Below, one piece after another: positions 24,776 through 32,633 of a DNA stretch of 41,006 bases. The translations under genes were made by a program, and so were the position numbers. The stretch covers positions 1 through 41,006 of the forward strand of contig JADMJR010000124.1 in the NCBI GenBank assembly GCA_018780365.1. The letters are read 5' to 3'. The DNA comes from Acidovorax sp. Lineage in GTDB: Bacteria > Pseudomonadota > Gammaproteobacteria > Burkholderiales > Burkholderiaceae_C. Position 1 is the stretch's first letter. Every line of letters starts with the position of its first letter. The notes beneath the pieces are model-generated. The model worked only from the letters and a program-made list of their open reading frames with translations, was not told where the DNA came from and did not search any database.

Positions 24776-25996
24776 ATGACCATCCGCTTTGAGGGCATCG
24801 AAAAGACCTACATGGTGTACGCCCGTCCCCAGGACAGATTGTGGGAGTGGGTGACACGCAGCCAGCGCCACCGGGTGCATGTGGCACTGACCGGTGTCGA
24901 TTTTGAGGTCCAGGCGGGTGAGACGTTCGGCCTGATCGGTGAGAACGGCGCTGGCAAAAGCACCCTGCTGAAAATTGCTGCGGGCACCATCCGGCCTACG
25001 CGTGGGCAGGTGACACAAGAGGGGCGGGTGGCTGCGTTGCTGGAGCTGGGCGCCGGTTTCCACCCCGAGGAGTCGGGCTATGACAACATCCGTTTCATGG
25101 CCGCCCTGCATGGCCTGGAGGGGCCTGCCATGGAGGCCTTCATCGTGCGGGCCACGGCTTTCTCGGAGTTGACGGTGGAGACGCTGGAGCGGCCGGTGAA
25201 GACCTATTCTTCCGGTATGTTCATGCGTTTGGCATTTGCTGCCGCGACGGCCATCGACCCCGATGTGCTGATCGTGGACGAAGCCCTCTCTGTGGGGGAT
25301 TTGCATTTTCAGAAAAAGAGCCTGAACCGCATTCTGGAACTGCGTGAACGTGGTGCAACGGTTCTGTTCTGCTCCCACAACCTCTACCAGGTGCGAAGCC
25401 TGTGCCAGCGCGCCGCGTGGATTCACGGCGGTCGCATACAGGCGATTGGTGCGACCGAGGATGTGGTAACGGCCTACGAGTCGCATGAGCGGCGCCGGTA
25501 TGCGCATCTGCGCGTCGAGTCGAATGAGGCGGCAAGAAAGGACGATGCAGCCCCGCCTGCCGCGCCGTCGTTGGGGGCGCCTCTGGTGAAAATTGCAGGT
25601 TTGACCATCGAGACTGGGGATGGGATCAATCCCGCGCAGGTTGATTCCTTTCAGGACATGTCGGTGGAGATCGTGATCGAGTCTTACGCCGAAGCGCCGT
25701 TCCATGTGTTGTTTGCGATCGTTCGCCCGGACAAGGACAACGTGTTTGGCACCAGCACGCAGTTCCGGGCGGAAGGAAAGCCGCTGCAGGGCGTTGGAAC
25801 CCACCGCATTCGCACTCGTTTTCCCCGGTTGTCTTTGCTGTCGGGTGAATACCTGTGGAGTGTGTATGTTCTGGATGATTCCGGCATCCAGGTTCTGGAC
25901 ATGGCTGAACTCATCCAGCCCTTTACCGTGCTGAACCAGAAACACCGGGAGTTTGGTGTGACCTGGCTTGAGCACGAGTGGGTGCTGGTGGAATGA
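24776..25996 (+). CDS. wzt: polysaccharide ABC exporter ATPase Wzt with C-terminal glycan-binding domain
   Basis: An ATPase of 406 residues. Walker A GENGAGKS is at 55-62, the Wzt-type signature YSSGM at 144-148, Walker B DVLIVDEALSVGD from 163, and SHN switch His near 199. After the ~240-residue ABC domain comes an extra ~145-residue beta-sandwich (PLVKIAGLTIETGDG to FGVTWLEHEWVLVE). This extra domain in Wzt is known to bind the modified end of the exported chain (E. coli O8/O9a). Its presence points to export that requires a terminal cap. The next gene overlaps in ATGA. Confidence 0.93.
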   Translation: MTIRFEGIEKTYMVYARPQDRLWEWVTRSQRHRVHVALTGVDFEVQAGETFGLIGENGAGKSTLLKIAAGTIRPTRGQVTQEGRVAALLELGAGFHPEESGYDNIRFMAALHGLEGPAMEAFIVRATAFSELTVETLERPVKTYSSGMFMRLAFAAATAIDPDVLIVDEALSVGDLHFQKKSLNRILELRERGATVLFCSHNLYQVRSLCQRAAWIHGGRIQAIGATEDVVTAYESHERRRYAHLRVESNEAARKDDAAPPAAPSLGAPLVKIAGLTIETGDGINPAQVDSFQDMSVEIVIESYAEAPFHVLFAIVRPDKDNVFGTSTQFRAEGKPLQGVGTHRIRTRFPRLSLLSGEYLWSVYVLDDSGIQVLDMAELIQPFTVLNQKHREFGVTWLEHEWVLVE

Positions 25997-26898
25997 CACG
26001 TGACTGGTCTCTGGACCTGCTGTTTCCCTTTATCGCCCGTGTGCCGACGACCTTGCCGTGGCGGCTGGCCGGGTGGATAGGCCGCGAATCTGCCGCTGAG
26101 CGCGAGCATTTGCTGCGCTGGCTGGAAAGCCTGTTTGCCCGGGTGTTCCCGAGTGCCACGGGGGCTGAGCATGCCCAATGGGCGAAGGCCCATCTGGCCA
26201 TGCTGGCGCAGGAGATGGTGGATGCCATGGCGTTCCACCGCCTGGGCCGCTTTGGTGGGCCGGCCATCGATCTGCAAGGGGCGGAGCATGCGAGAAGTCT
26301 GACCCGCCAGGGCAAGGGGTTCATTCTGGTGCTCAATCACTATGACCGGCTCCTGACTGCCCCGGTGGCGCTTGCACGAGCGGGGGTCGCTACCAATGTC
26401 CTGACGATGCCCGTGCTCGATAACCCCGAGCTTCAGGCGGCGCAGCGCCGTTTTCTGCTGCACAAAATTCAGGGCTATACCAGCGCCACAAGAGGAACAT
26501 GGCACACCACCAGTGATGGCCTGCGCCCGGTGTACGAGAGCTTGAGGGCGGGCCAGGGGTGGGTGATTTTGGCGGACGCATGGCGACCTGAGTTTGGCCG
26601 TTTGCGTGGACATCCTTTTTTGGGGGGATGCCTGAATCTGCCCACGGGTATTGAGCGCCTTGCACAGTCCACGGGTGTTCCTTTGTTGCACGCTGCGACG
26701 CATTCGCGAAGCCCGGGCCGTCTGGAGGTGGTTGTCGAACCACTGCCGGACAATCCCAGGCACGCTATTGACACTGTTGTCCAGCGCCTGGAACAAGACG
26801 TTCTGGCCCGGCCCTGGGCCTGGTGGCAATGGGGATTGTGGGATCAGATGTGGCAGCCGAGACCAACACCGAGACCAGAGGCGGAGGGAAATCCATGA
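25993..26898 (+). CDS. LpxL/HtrB-like acyltransferase homologue
   Basis: A 301-residue protein resembling the lysophospholipid/lipid A acyltransferase family (PF03279). Landmarks are GFILVLNHYDRLL, the central GLRPVYESLRAGQGWVILAD, FLGGCLNLPTGIERLAQSTG and the Trp-rich end PWAWWQWGLWDQMW, which matches the family's terminal helix. The usual H-X4-D/E catalytic motif is not evident; the only candidate, NHYDRLL, has His-X-Asp spacing. It may use a shifted motif or have another role. It sits between Wzt and a methyltransferase with overlapping ends, so it acts with the polysaccharide system. Confidence 0.65.
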   Translation: MTRDWSLDLLFPFIARVPTTLPWRLAGWIGRESAAEREHLLRWLESLFARVFPSATGAEHAQWAKAHLAMLAQEMVDAMAFHRLGRFGGPAIDLQGAEHARSLTRQGKGFILVLNHYDRLLTAPVALARAGVATNVLTMPVLDNPELQAAQRRFLLHKIQGYTSATRGTWHTTSDGLRPVYESLRAGQGWVILADAWRPEFGRLRGHPFLGGCLNLPTGIERLAQSTGVPLLHAATHSRSPGRLEVVVEPLPDNPRHAIDTVVQRLEQDVLARPWAWWQWGLWDQMWQPRPTPRPEAEGNP

Positions 26899-27887
26899 CC
26901 AATATTGAGCGCTACGACTACGCATTCGAACCGGACGGCGATGAGTGGGCTGCCCGACTTCTGCGTCGTGTTCCGCCGGGAGGTGGCTCGGTCCTGGAGT
27001 TGGGGCCTGGTCCTGGCGCCATGACCCGCGTCCTGCTGGCGCGGGGTCATCGGGTGACCGTCGTGGAAAATGACCCCGAAGCCCTGGAGGTGCTCAAGAC
27101 GCTGGGGGTCGAAGTCATCTCCGGGAACCTGGACGGGACCGATTGGTTGGACGCGCTTGCAGGCCGGCGTTTTGACGCTGTGCTGGCCTGTGATGTGCTG
27201 GAGCACCTCAGAAAGCCCGAGGATGTGCTGCATCGCTTGAGCGAGTTTGTTGCCCCGATGGGCCGCTTGGTGATCTCCGTTCCCAACATTGCCTATGCCG
27301 GGGTGGTGGCGGCGATGCGCAATGGCATTTTTGACTATTCAGACAAGGGCCAACTGGACAGAACCCATGTCCGGTTCTTCACCAAGCGCAGCATTGAAAA
27401 GGTACTGCTGGACTGCGGGTGGGCGCCCAGGGTCTGGGAGGCCAACCGGGTGCCTGTCGAATGCAGCGAATTCGCCTGGTACTGGAGTGCGCTGTCCGGT
27501 GAGCAGCGCCAGGCATTGTTGGCAGGTTGGCAGGACTTCGATGTCTACCAGTGGATGGTGGTGGTGACCCCTTCGGTGGATGCTTCTGCCTGGGAGCTGA
27601 TTGAGGCACGTGGTGCTGCCGACAGGCTGCGTGATGATTTGCAGGCCCTGACAGTGGTGCATCAGCGAGAGCGTGCGTCACTGCTGGAACATCAGAAGGC
27701 TTTTTCGGAGGCCAAGGAAATCATCGGCAAGATGCAACTCGAAATCAAGGAACTGCGCGCAGAGATGGACATAGTGCGCGCAGAAAAGAAAGCGGTGGAG
27801 GCGGACTTGGCCGCCAAACTGGCCGAGCCAGGGCCTCCCGAGGGTGTGTGGTCCGGGCGTTTGCGCCGGCTCATGGGCCGCGTCTGA
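26895..27887 (+). CDS. SAM-dependent methyltransferase with C-terminal coiled coil (WbdD-like layout)
   Basis: A 330-residue protein. Residues ~30-140 form a class I methyltransferase: VLELGPGPGAMTRVLL (motif I), VVENDPEALEVL (acidic residue binding SAM), and ACDVLEHLRKPEDVL with VISVPNIAYAG. Residues ~234-310 form a long heptad-rich coiled coil (KMQLEIKELRAEMDIVRAEK), followed by a short basic tail SGRLRRLMGRV. In E. coli O8/O9a, WbdD has the same order and caps and measures the O-antigen. Here there is no visible kinase domain. It follows Wzt and the acyltransferase with ATGA overlap. Substrate is inferred. Confidence 0.8.
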   Translation: MTNIERYDYAFEPDGDEWAARLLRRVPPGGGSVLELGPGPGAMTRVLLARGHRVTVVENDPEALEVLKTLGVEVISGNLDGTDWLDALAGRRFDAVLACDVLEHLRKPEDVLHRLSEFVAPMGRLVISVPNIAYAGVVAAMRNGIFDYSDKGQLDRTHVRFFTKRSIEKVLLDCGWAPRVWEANRVPVECSEFAWYWSALSGEQRQALLAGWQDFDVYQWMVVVTPSVDASAWELIEARGAADRLRDDLQALTVVHQRERASLLEHQKAFSEAKEIIGKMQLEIKELRAEMDIVRAEKKAVEADLAAKLAEPGPPEGVWSGRLRRLMGRV

Positions 27888-27888
27888 T

Positions 27889-27998
27889 ACGGATTCGCGT
27901 TCGATCCATCAGAACTGTTCGGGCTGAGCCTGTCGAAGCCTTGCGCGGCGCTTCCACAAGCTGGGCGTGGGCGGATTACATTTTTGAATGCAGGCCGG
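27889..27998 (-). repeat. dispersed palindromic repeat, copy C
   Basis: This copy is inverted relative to A and B. It begins ACGGATTCGCG and ends TTTTTGAATGCAGGCCGG, with the same palindromic core (GAGCCTGTCGAAGCC). It starts one base after the methyltransferase stop codon and fills most of the 140-base gap before the next gene. Confidence 0.85.
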
Positions 27999-28027
27999 TA
28001 TGAGCCGGCTGTTATGGTGGGGGCAAT

Positions 28028-28666
28028 ATGTTGCTAGGGGTTCCTGATTTCACACTTGCGCATGCCGGTGTGGATGTTCTTGGCGCTGACTGCCGGATCG
28101 ATCCCTCCGTGTCCGTCATGCGCTTTGGGCAGCGTGCCGGGGTGTTGTGTTTGGCCGACGGCGTCAGCCTGTATGCGCAGACGCGCCTGGTGTTGGGCGA
28201 TGTGGTGGCAGACCCCTGTGTAGGAATCCGCATTGGTGCCCGCACCATCGTGAATGTGGGGGGATACCTTTCTGGTGAAGGCGGGCTCGATATTGGCGAA
28301 GATGTGCTGATCGGTCCCCATGCCAAGCTTCTGTCTGCGGGCCACGCCATTGATGAGGGGGATGTGATCATTGCGCGCAACCGGATTACCCGCGCAAAAA
28401 TCACGGTGGAAGACGGGGCCTGGATAGGGGCCGGCGCGATCATTCTGGAAGGGGTGACCATTGGCCGTGGTGCTGTGGTGGCGGCTGGCGCACTGGTCCG
28501 GCAGGATGTCCCCGCCGGAATGGTGGCTGCCGGAATGCCTGCACGGCTGATCCGGTCACGGCGTGGAGACGCCTGGCCCGAGCCCGTGGCGCCCCCGGAC
28601 GGGTTTCAGCGGGTCTGGTCCCACCTGAAAAGCGTGGGGCGCGGCGTGCTGCATCGAGGACGATGA
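28028..28666 (+). CDS. hexapeptide-repeat acyltransferase
   Basis: A left-handed beta-helix acyltransferase of 212 residues. Imperfect hexapeptide turns run from ~residue 40 to 175 (IRIGARTIVNVGGYL, LDIGEDVLIGPHAKLL, ITVEDGAWIGAGAIILEGVT). The likely catalytic His is in SAGHAIDEGD, and the end of the domain is AAGMPARLI. Such enzymes acetylate sugars or serine-type groups using acetyl-CoA, so O- or N-acetylation of the surface polysaccharide is probable. A G-rich stretch upstream may serve as ribosome-binding site for ATG 28028. The stop overlaps the lytic transglycosylase start. Confidence 0.85.
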   Translation: MLLGVPDFTLAHAGVDVLGADCRIDPSVSVMRFGQRAGVLCLADGVSLYAQTRLVLGDVVADPCVGIRIGARTIVNVGGYLSGEGGLDIGEDVLIGPHAKLLSAGHAIDEGDVIIARNRITRAKITVEDGAWIGAGAIILEGVTIGRGAVVAAGALVRQDVPAGMVAAGMPARLIRSRRGDAWPEPVAPPDGFQRVWSHLKSVGRGVLHRGR

Positions 28667-29370
28667 TGGGCAGAGGGTATTGGCTGCGGGTGGAGATGGG
28701 GTGGTGGCTGCGGGCGATGCTTCGTCTGCGTGGTGCGGCGCTGTCCGTTGCATTGTGGGGCGTCTTGCATCCTGCGGCCTGGGCAGATGCCGTCTGGGAG
28801 TTCGTGGACGGAGACGGTGTAGTGCACATGGGCAATGGCTCCCCGCCATCCGTCTCAAGGGGCGTGAAATGGCTCAGCCGGATACCGTCTGTCAAGGCCG
28901 ACACGGCCGACAAGGGTAAAGGGCGAGACCCGTCGGCGCTGCAGTTTCCTGGCTATGACGCGGCCAAGCCGCATCTGGAGGCTGCTGCCCTGGCGCAGTC
29001 GCTGGACCCGGCATTGGTGATCGCTGTGGCGGCTGCTGAATCGGCGTTCAATGAGAAGGCTGTTTCGCGCAAAGGTGCTCTGGGCTTGATGCAGGTGATG
29101 CCTGCCACTGCTGAGCGCTATGGCATTGCTGCCCGTCCTGCGTCAGAAGGGGAGCATGCCGCCATGGAGCCCAAGGTGAATGCGCAGATTGGAAGCCGTT
29201 ACTTGGCAGATCTGTTACGCATGTTTGACGGCGACAAGGAACTGGCTTTGGCGGCCTACAACGCGGGCGAGGGTGCGGTGATGAAGTATGGTCGGCAGAT
29301 TCCCCCGTACCCAGAAACGCAGCAATATGTAGCGAAAGTCATGCACCTATACCGTGCGCTGCTTCGGTAA
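28663..29370 (+). CDS. lytic transglycosylase (SLT domain)
   Basis: A 235-residue exported muramidase-type enzyme. The N-terminus has a long basic stretch, then a signal-like hydrophobic segment (GAALSVALWGVLHPAAWA). A DUF4124-like start (VWEFVDGDGVVHMGN) follows. The SLT domain at ~105-230 contains VAAAESAFNEKAVSRKGALG with catalytic Glu126, LMQVMPATAERYG and ALAAYNAGEGAVMKYG. It cuts peptidoglycan with formation of anhydro-muramic ends. Within this locus it could open the wall for the secretion machinery or exporter. ATG 28663 overlaps the previous stop by four bases. Confidence 0.9.
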   Translation: MMGRGYWLRVEMGWWLRAMLRLRGAALSVALWGVLHPAAWADAVWEFVDGDGVVHMGNGSPPSVSRGVKWLSRIPSVKADTADKGKGRDPSALQFPGYDAAKPHLEAAALAQSLDPALVIAVAAAESAFNEKAVSRKGALGLMQVMPATAERYGIAARPASEGEHAAMEPKVNAQIGSRYLADLLRMFDGDKELALAAYNAGEGAVMKYGRQIPPYPETQQYVAKVMHLYRALLR

Positions 29371-29567
29371 CGTGTGGGCTGTATTCGCGTGAGCCCCGCA
29401 TTGCCTGTTCGAAACTCCTGGGCAACACTTCTGAGTGGTTGTGCGGCACTTCTTTCGCTAATGTCCGTACTATTTCACGCATCGGGTGTCAATCGATGGC
29501 CACGCAGTGCCATGGCTAGCGCATTGTTGCAGGCATTTGGGCCGAGTGCGGGTACGATCAGCCGCTC

Positions 29568-30671
29568 ATGATCTGGTTATCTGTGGTGGCATTCATCGTG
29601 GCAGCGTTGGCTGCAGGGTACATCGTCCGCTGGATGCGCAGCCACGCTTCCGTGTACGGCAATGGCATGCCGCAGCGCTTTCACCTGGGGGATGTTCCTC
29701 GTTTGGGTGGTGCTGCGCTGCTTCTGGGTATCGGCTGCAGCTGGGGCCTGGGGGTGTTGCAGTCCCTTCAGTGGGGCGACCCTGGCTCTCTCAGGTTGGG
29801 GGCGTGGGTTGGGGGTTGGCTGGTGGTGTTGCTGCCGGCCGCCCTGGGGGGCATTGCCGAAGACATGACCCAGCGCCTTTCCGTCCGATACCGGCTGATT
29901 TTGACCGGTGCGTCCGGCATTTTGGCCGTGGTGTTGCTGAATCTGACCCTGCCTCGCATGGGTTGGCCCTGGCTCGATGCCGTTCTGGTGGCGGCCCCCT
30001 GGCTGGGCATTGCCGTTGTGGTGCTCGCGGTGGCGGGCCTTCCCCATGCTTTCAATATCATCGATGGTTACAACGGCCTGGCAGGCATGGTGGCTTTGAT
30101 CGTCTGCCTGGCGCTGGCCCATGTGGCCTTGCAGGTGGGGGACCGCGCGCTGGCGGCGTTGCTGGTGTCCACGGCAGCGGCCACCGGGGGCTTCCTGGTC
30201 TGGAACTACCCACGCGGCATGCTGTTTGCCGGGGATGGCGGGGCCTACGTGTGGGGCGTGGTGATTGCCATGGCCAGCATTTCGCTGGTGCAGCGCAACG
30301 CGGATGTGTCGCCCTGGTTTCCCATGTTGCTGCTGATCTACCCCGTCTGGGAGACGGTTTTTTCCATCTACCGCAAGGCGGTGCGGGGGGTGTCGCCGGG
30401 GGTGGCCGATGCCCTGCATTTTCATCAGCTGATCTACCGGCGGATTGTGCGCGGGGTTTTCCATGACGATGAGTCGCGCCGTGTGCTGATGCGCAACAAC
30501 CGCACATCGCCCTATCTCTGGGGTTTTACGCTGCTGACGGTGGTGCCGGCCGTGCTGTTCTGGAACAACACGCTTTTGCTCATGGCGTTTTGTGGGCTGT
30601 TCGTGATCAGTTACGTGATGGCATATTTGGCCATCGTGCGCTTCAAAGTGCCGCACTGGCTGCGCCACTGA
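29568..30671 (+). CDS. WecA/MraY-type phosphoglycosyltransferase
   Basis: A polytopic enzyme of 367 residues with about ten spans, which transfers a sugar-1-phosphate from a UDP-sugar to undecaprenyl phosphate to start glycan synthesis. Motifs are PRLGGAALL, LGGIAEDMTQR (metal/catalytic acidic pair), FNIIDGYNGLAG, FAGDGGAYVWG and HFHQLIYRR (the HIHH-like cytoplasmic loop). It is probably the initiating enzyme for the rhamnose-containing polysaccharide exported by Wzm/Wzt. The 197-base gap before it holds no gene that I can support and no convincing promoter. It is the last gene of the surface locus. Confidence 0.88.
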   Translation: MIWLSVVAFIVAALAAGYIVRWMRSHASVYGNGMPQRFHLGDVPRLGGAALLLGIGCSWGLGVLQSLQWGDPGSLRLGAWVGGWLVVLLPAALGGIAEDMTQRLSVRYRLILTGASGILAVVLLNLTLPRMGWPWLDAVLVAAPWLGIAVVVLAVAGLPHAFNIIDGYNGLAGMVALIVCLALAHVALQVGDRALAALLVSTAAATGGFLVWNYPRGMLFAGDGGAYVWGVVIAMASISLVQRNADVSPWFPMLLLIYPVWETVFSIYRKAVRGVSPGVADALHFHQLIYRRIVRGVFHDDESRRVLMRNNRTSPYLWGFTLLTVVPAVLFWNNTLLLMAFCGLFVISYVMAYLAIVRFKVPHWLRH

Positions 30672-30859
30672 GCGCGGCCCGTCAAACGTCGTTGCTGCGT
30701 GTTGCTGTACGCCTCGCACTGCCGGCGGCGAGGCGCCTGGCCAGAACTGCTTCTCGCTGAGTTTTGTTGGCCTCGCCAAAGCCGCTTGGAACCTGCGTGC
30801 CCTGCGAATGCGGCACAATTTGCACCTTATTGTTTTCTTCTTCCGGGTGGCACGCCTCC

Positions 30860-31750
30860 ATGACCGACCTTCTTTCGATTGCTCCGCGCGACAAGGCTGA
30901 AATTCTGGCCCAGGCGCTGCCCTATATCCGCAAGTTCCATGGCAAGACCATGGTCATCAAGTACGGCGGCAATGCCATGACCGACCCGGCCCTGCAGGCC
31001 GACTTCGCCGAAGACGTGGTGCTGCTCAAGCTGGTGGGCATGAACCCTGTGGTGGTGCACGGCGGCGGTCCACAGATCGAAACGGCCCTGAACCGCCTGG
31101 GCAAGAAGGGCGAATTCATCCAGGGCATGCGCGTGACGGACGCCGAGACCATGGAAGTGGTCGAGTGGGTGCTGGCTGGCGAGGTGCAGCAGGACATCGT
31201 GGGCCTGATCAACCAGGCCGGTGGCAAGGCCGTGGGCCTGACCGGGCGCGATGGCGGCATGATCCGCGCGCAGAAGCTCAAGATGGTGGACAACAAGAAC
31301 CCGTCCATCGAGCACGACGTGGGCCAGGTGGGAGACATCGTCTCCATCGACCCCAGCGTGGTGAAGGCGCTGCAGGACGATGCGTTCATCCCCGTCATCA
31401 GCCCCATCGGCTTTGGCGAGAACAACGAGAGCTACAACATCAACGCCGATGTGGTGGCCAGCAAGCTGGCCGAGGTGCTCAAGGCCGAGAAGCTGGTGCT
31501 GCTTACCAACACCCCGGGGGTGCTGGACAAGGCGGGCAACTTGCTGACCGACCTGACGGCCCGCCGCATTGACGAGCTGTTTGCCGATGGCACGATCTCC
31601 GGTGGCATGCTGCCCAAGATCGCCGGGGCGCTCGACGCCGCCAAGGCGGGTGTCAATGCGGTGCACATCATCGACGGCCGCGTGCCGCACGCCATGCTGC
31701 TGGAGATTCTGACCGAGCAGGCCTACGGCACCATGATCCGTAGCCATTGA
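30860..31750 (+). CDS. argB: acetylglutamate kinase
   Basis: This enzyme phosphorylates N-acetyl-L-glutamate in the second step of arginine synthesis. The 296-residue protein contains [58 protein letters not shown] and a substrate-binding [17 protein letters not shown]. All are standard ArgB landmarks of the amino-acid kinase fold. ATG 30860 matches the family's usual N-terminus ([16 protein letters not shown]). A possible -10 (CACAAT, 30814-30819) lies upstream but lacks a good -35. It is functionally unrelated to the surface genes before it. Confidence 0.96.
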   Translation: MTDLLSIAPRDKAEILAQALPYIRKFHGKTMVIKYGGNAMTDPALQADFAEDVVLLKLVGMNPVVVHGGGPQIETALNRLGKKGEFIQGMRVTDAETMEVVEWVLAGEVQQDIVGLINQAGGKAVGLTGRDGGMIRAQKLKMVDNKNPSIEHDVGQVGDIVSIDPSVVKALQDDAFIPVISPIGFGENNESYNINADVVASKLAEVLKAEKLVLLTNTPGVLDKAGNLLTDLTARRIDELFADGTISGGMLPKIAGALDAAKAGVNAVHIIDGRVPHAMLLEILTEQAYGTMIRSH

Positions 31751-31781
31751 AATGTTTCCCCTGAGTCGCCTTCGGCACCTT

Positions 31782-31805
31782 CCCCCTCTCCTTCGGGAGG
31801 GGGGG
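31782..31805 (+). terminator. GC-rich hairpin with TTCG loop after argB
   Basis: CCCCCTCTCC (31782-31791), loop TTCG, and GGAGGGGGGG (31796-31805) form a ten-base stem with one G-U pair and the very stable C(UUCG)G tetraloop. No T-tract follows, so termination may be weak. The gap 31751-31905 holds nothing else clear. Confidence 0.5.
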
Positions 31806-31905
31806 GCACCCCGTGGCCTGGCCAAGCCAGCTCCACGGGTGCGCTGGCTTGGGCTGCGCCGGTCTTGTGGGCTGCTGGCCATGTGCAGCGCCGTGGAGCG
31901 TTGAC

Positions 31906-32604
31906 ATGCGCCTTCTCCTGGTCGAAGACGATGTCATGGTGGCCAGCGGCATCAAGCTGGGGCTGACCGATGCGGGTTATGCGGTCGATTGGGTGGGCAG
32001 TGGTGAGCGTGCTGAAGAGGTGCTGCGCACCGAGTCGTTCGACGCGGCCATCATCGACATCGGCCTGCCGGCCATGGATGGCCTGGAACTCACGCGCCGC
32101 CTGCGCCGCCCCGACATGGCCAGCCCTTCGATGCCTGTGCTCATCCTGACCGCACGCGACGCCCTGCACGACCGCGTGCAGGGGCTGGATCTGGGCGCAG
32201 ACGACTACATGGTCAAACCCTTCGAGCTGCCCGAACTGCTGGCACGGCTGCGGGCGCTGCTGCGCCGCTCGCAGGCTGCAACCACGGCGGTGCTGAGCTT
32301 TGGCCCGCTGGAGCTGGACACTGCGGGGCGCCGCGCAAGCATTCGCCACGGCAGTGGCGAGGGCGAACAGGTGATCGAATTGGGCCCCCGCGAGTGGACG
32401 GTGCTCGAATACCTGCTCATCAATGCCCCCAAGCCCGCCAGCAAAGACAAGCTGCTGCAGGCGCTGACGGGTTGGGACAAGGAGATCACGCCCAATGCGG
32501 TAGAGGTCTATGTCTCTCGCCTGCGCGGCAAGCTGGAGCCCCATGGCGTGGCGCTGCGGTCCATCCGTGGTTTTGGCTACCGGCTGGAACTCCAGGCCCC
32601 CTGA
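31906..32604 (+). CDS. OmpR-family response regulator (TctD/QseB-like)
   Basis: A 232-residue transcriptional regulator. The receiver domain (1-120) has MRLLLVEDDVMVASG (acidic pocket), phosphoacceptor Asp51 in AAIIDIGLPAMDG, LILTARD and DDYMVKPFELPEL. The winged-helix output domain (~130-230) has ELGPREWTVLEYLLINA, TPNAVEVYVSRLRGKL and RGFGYRLEL. ATG 31906 places the first strand at the N-terminus as usual. It pairs with the sensor kinase starting 29 bases downstream. The closest style is TctD or QseB; the target genes cannot be told from here. Confidence 0.93.
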   Translation: MRLLLVEDDVMVASGIKLGLTDAGYAVDWVGSGERAEEVLRTESFDAAIIDIGLPAMDGLELTRRLRRPDMASPSMPVLILTARDALHDRVQGLDLGADDYMVKPFELPELLARLRALLRRSQAATTAVLSFGPLELDTAGRRASIRHGSGEGEQVIELGPREWTVLEYLLINAPKPASKDKLLQALTGWDKEITPNAVEVYVSRLRGKLEPHGVALRSIRGFGYRLELQAP

Positions 32605-32633
32605 CCGGGGCACCCTTCTTCGCCCGCTCTGCC

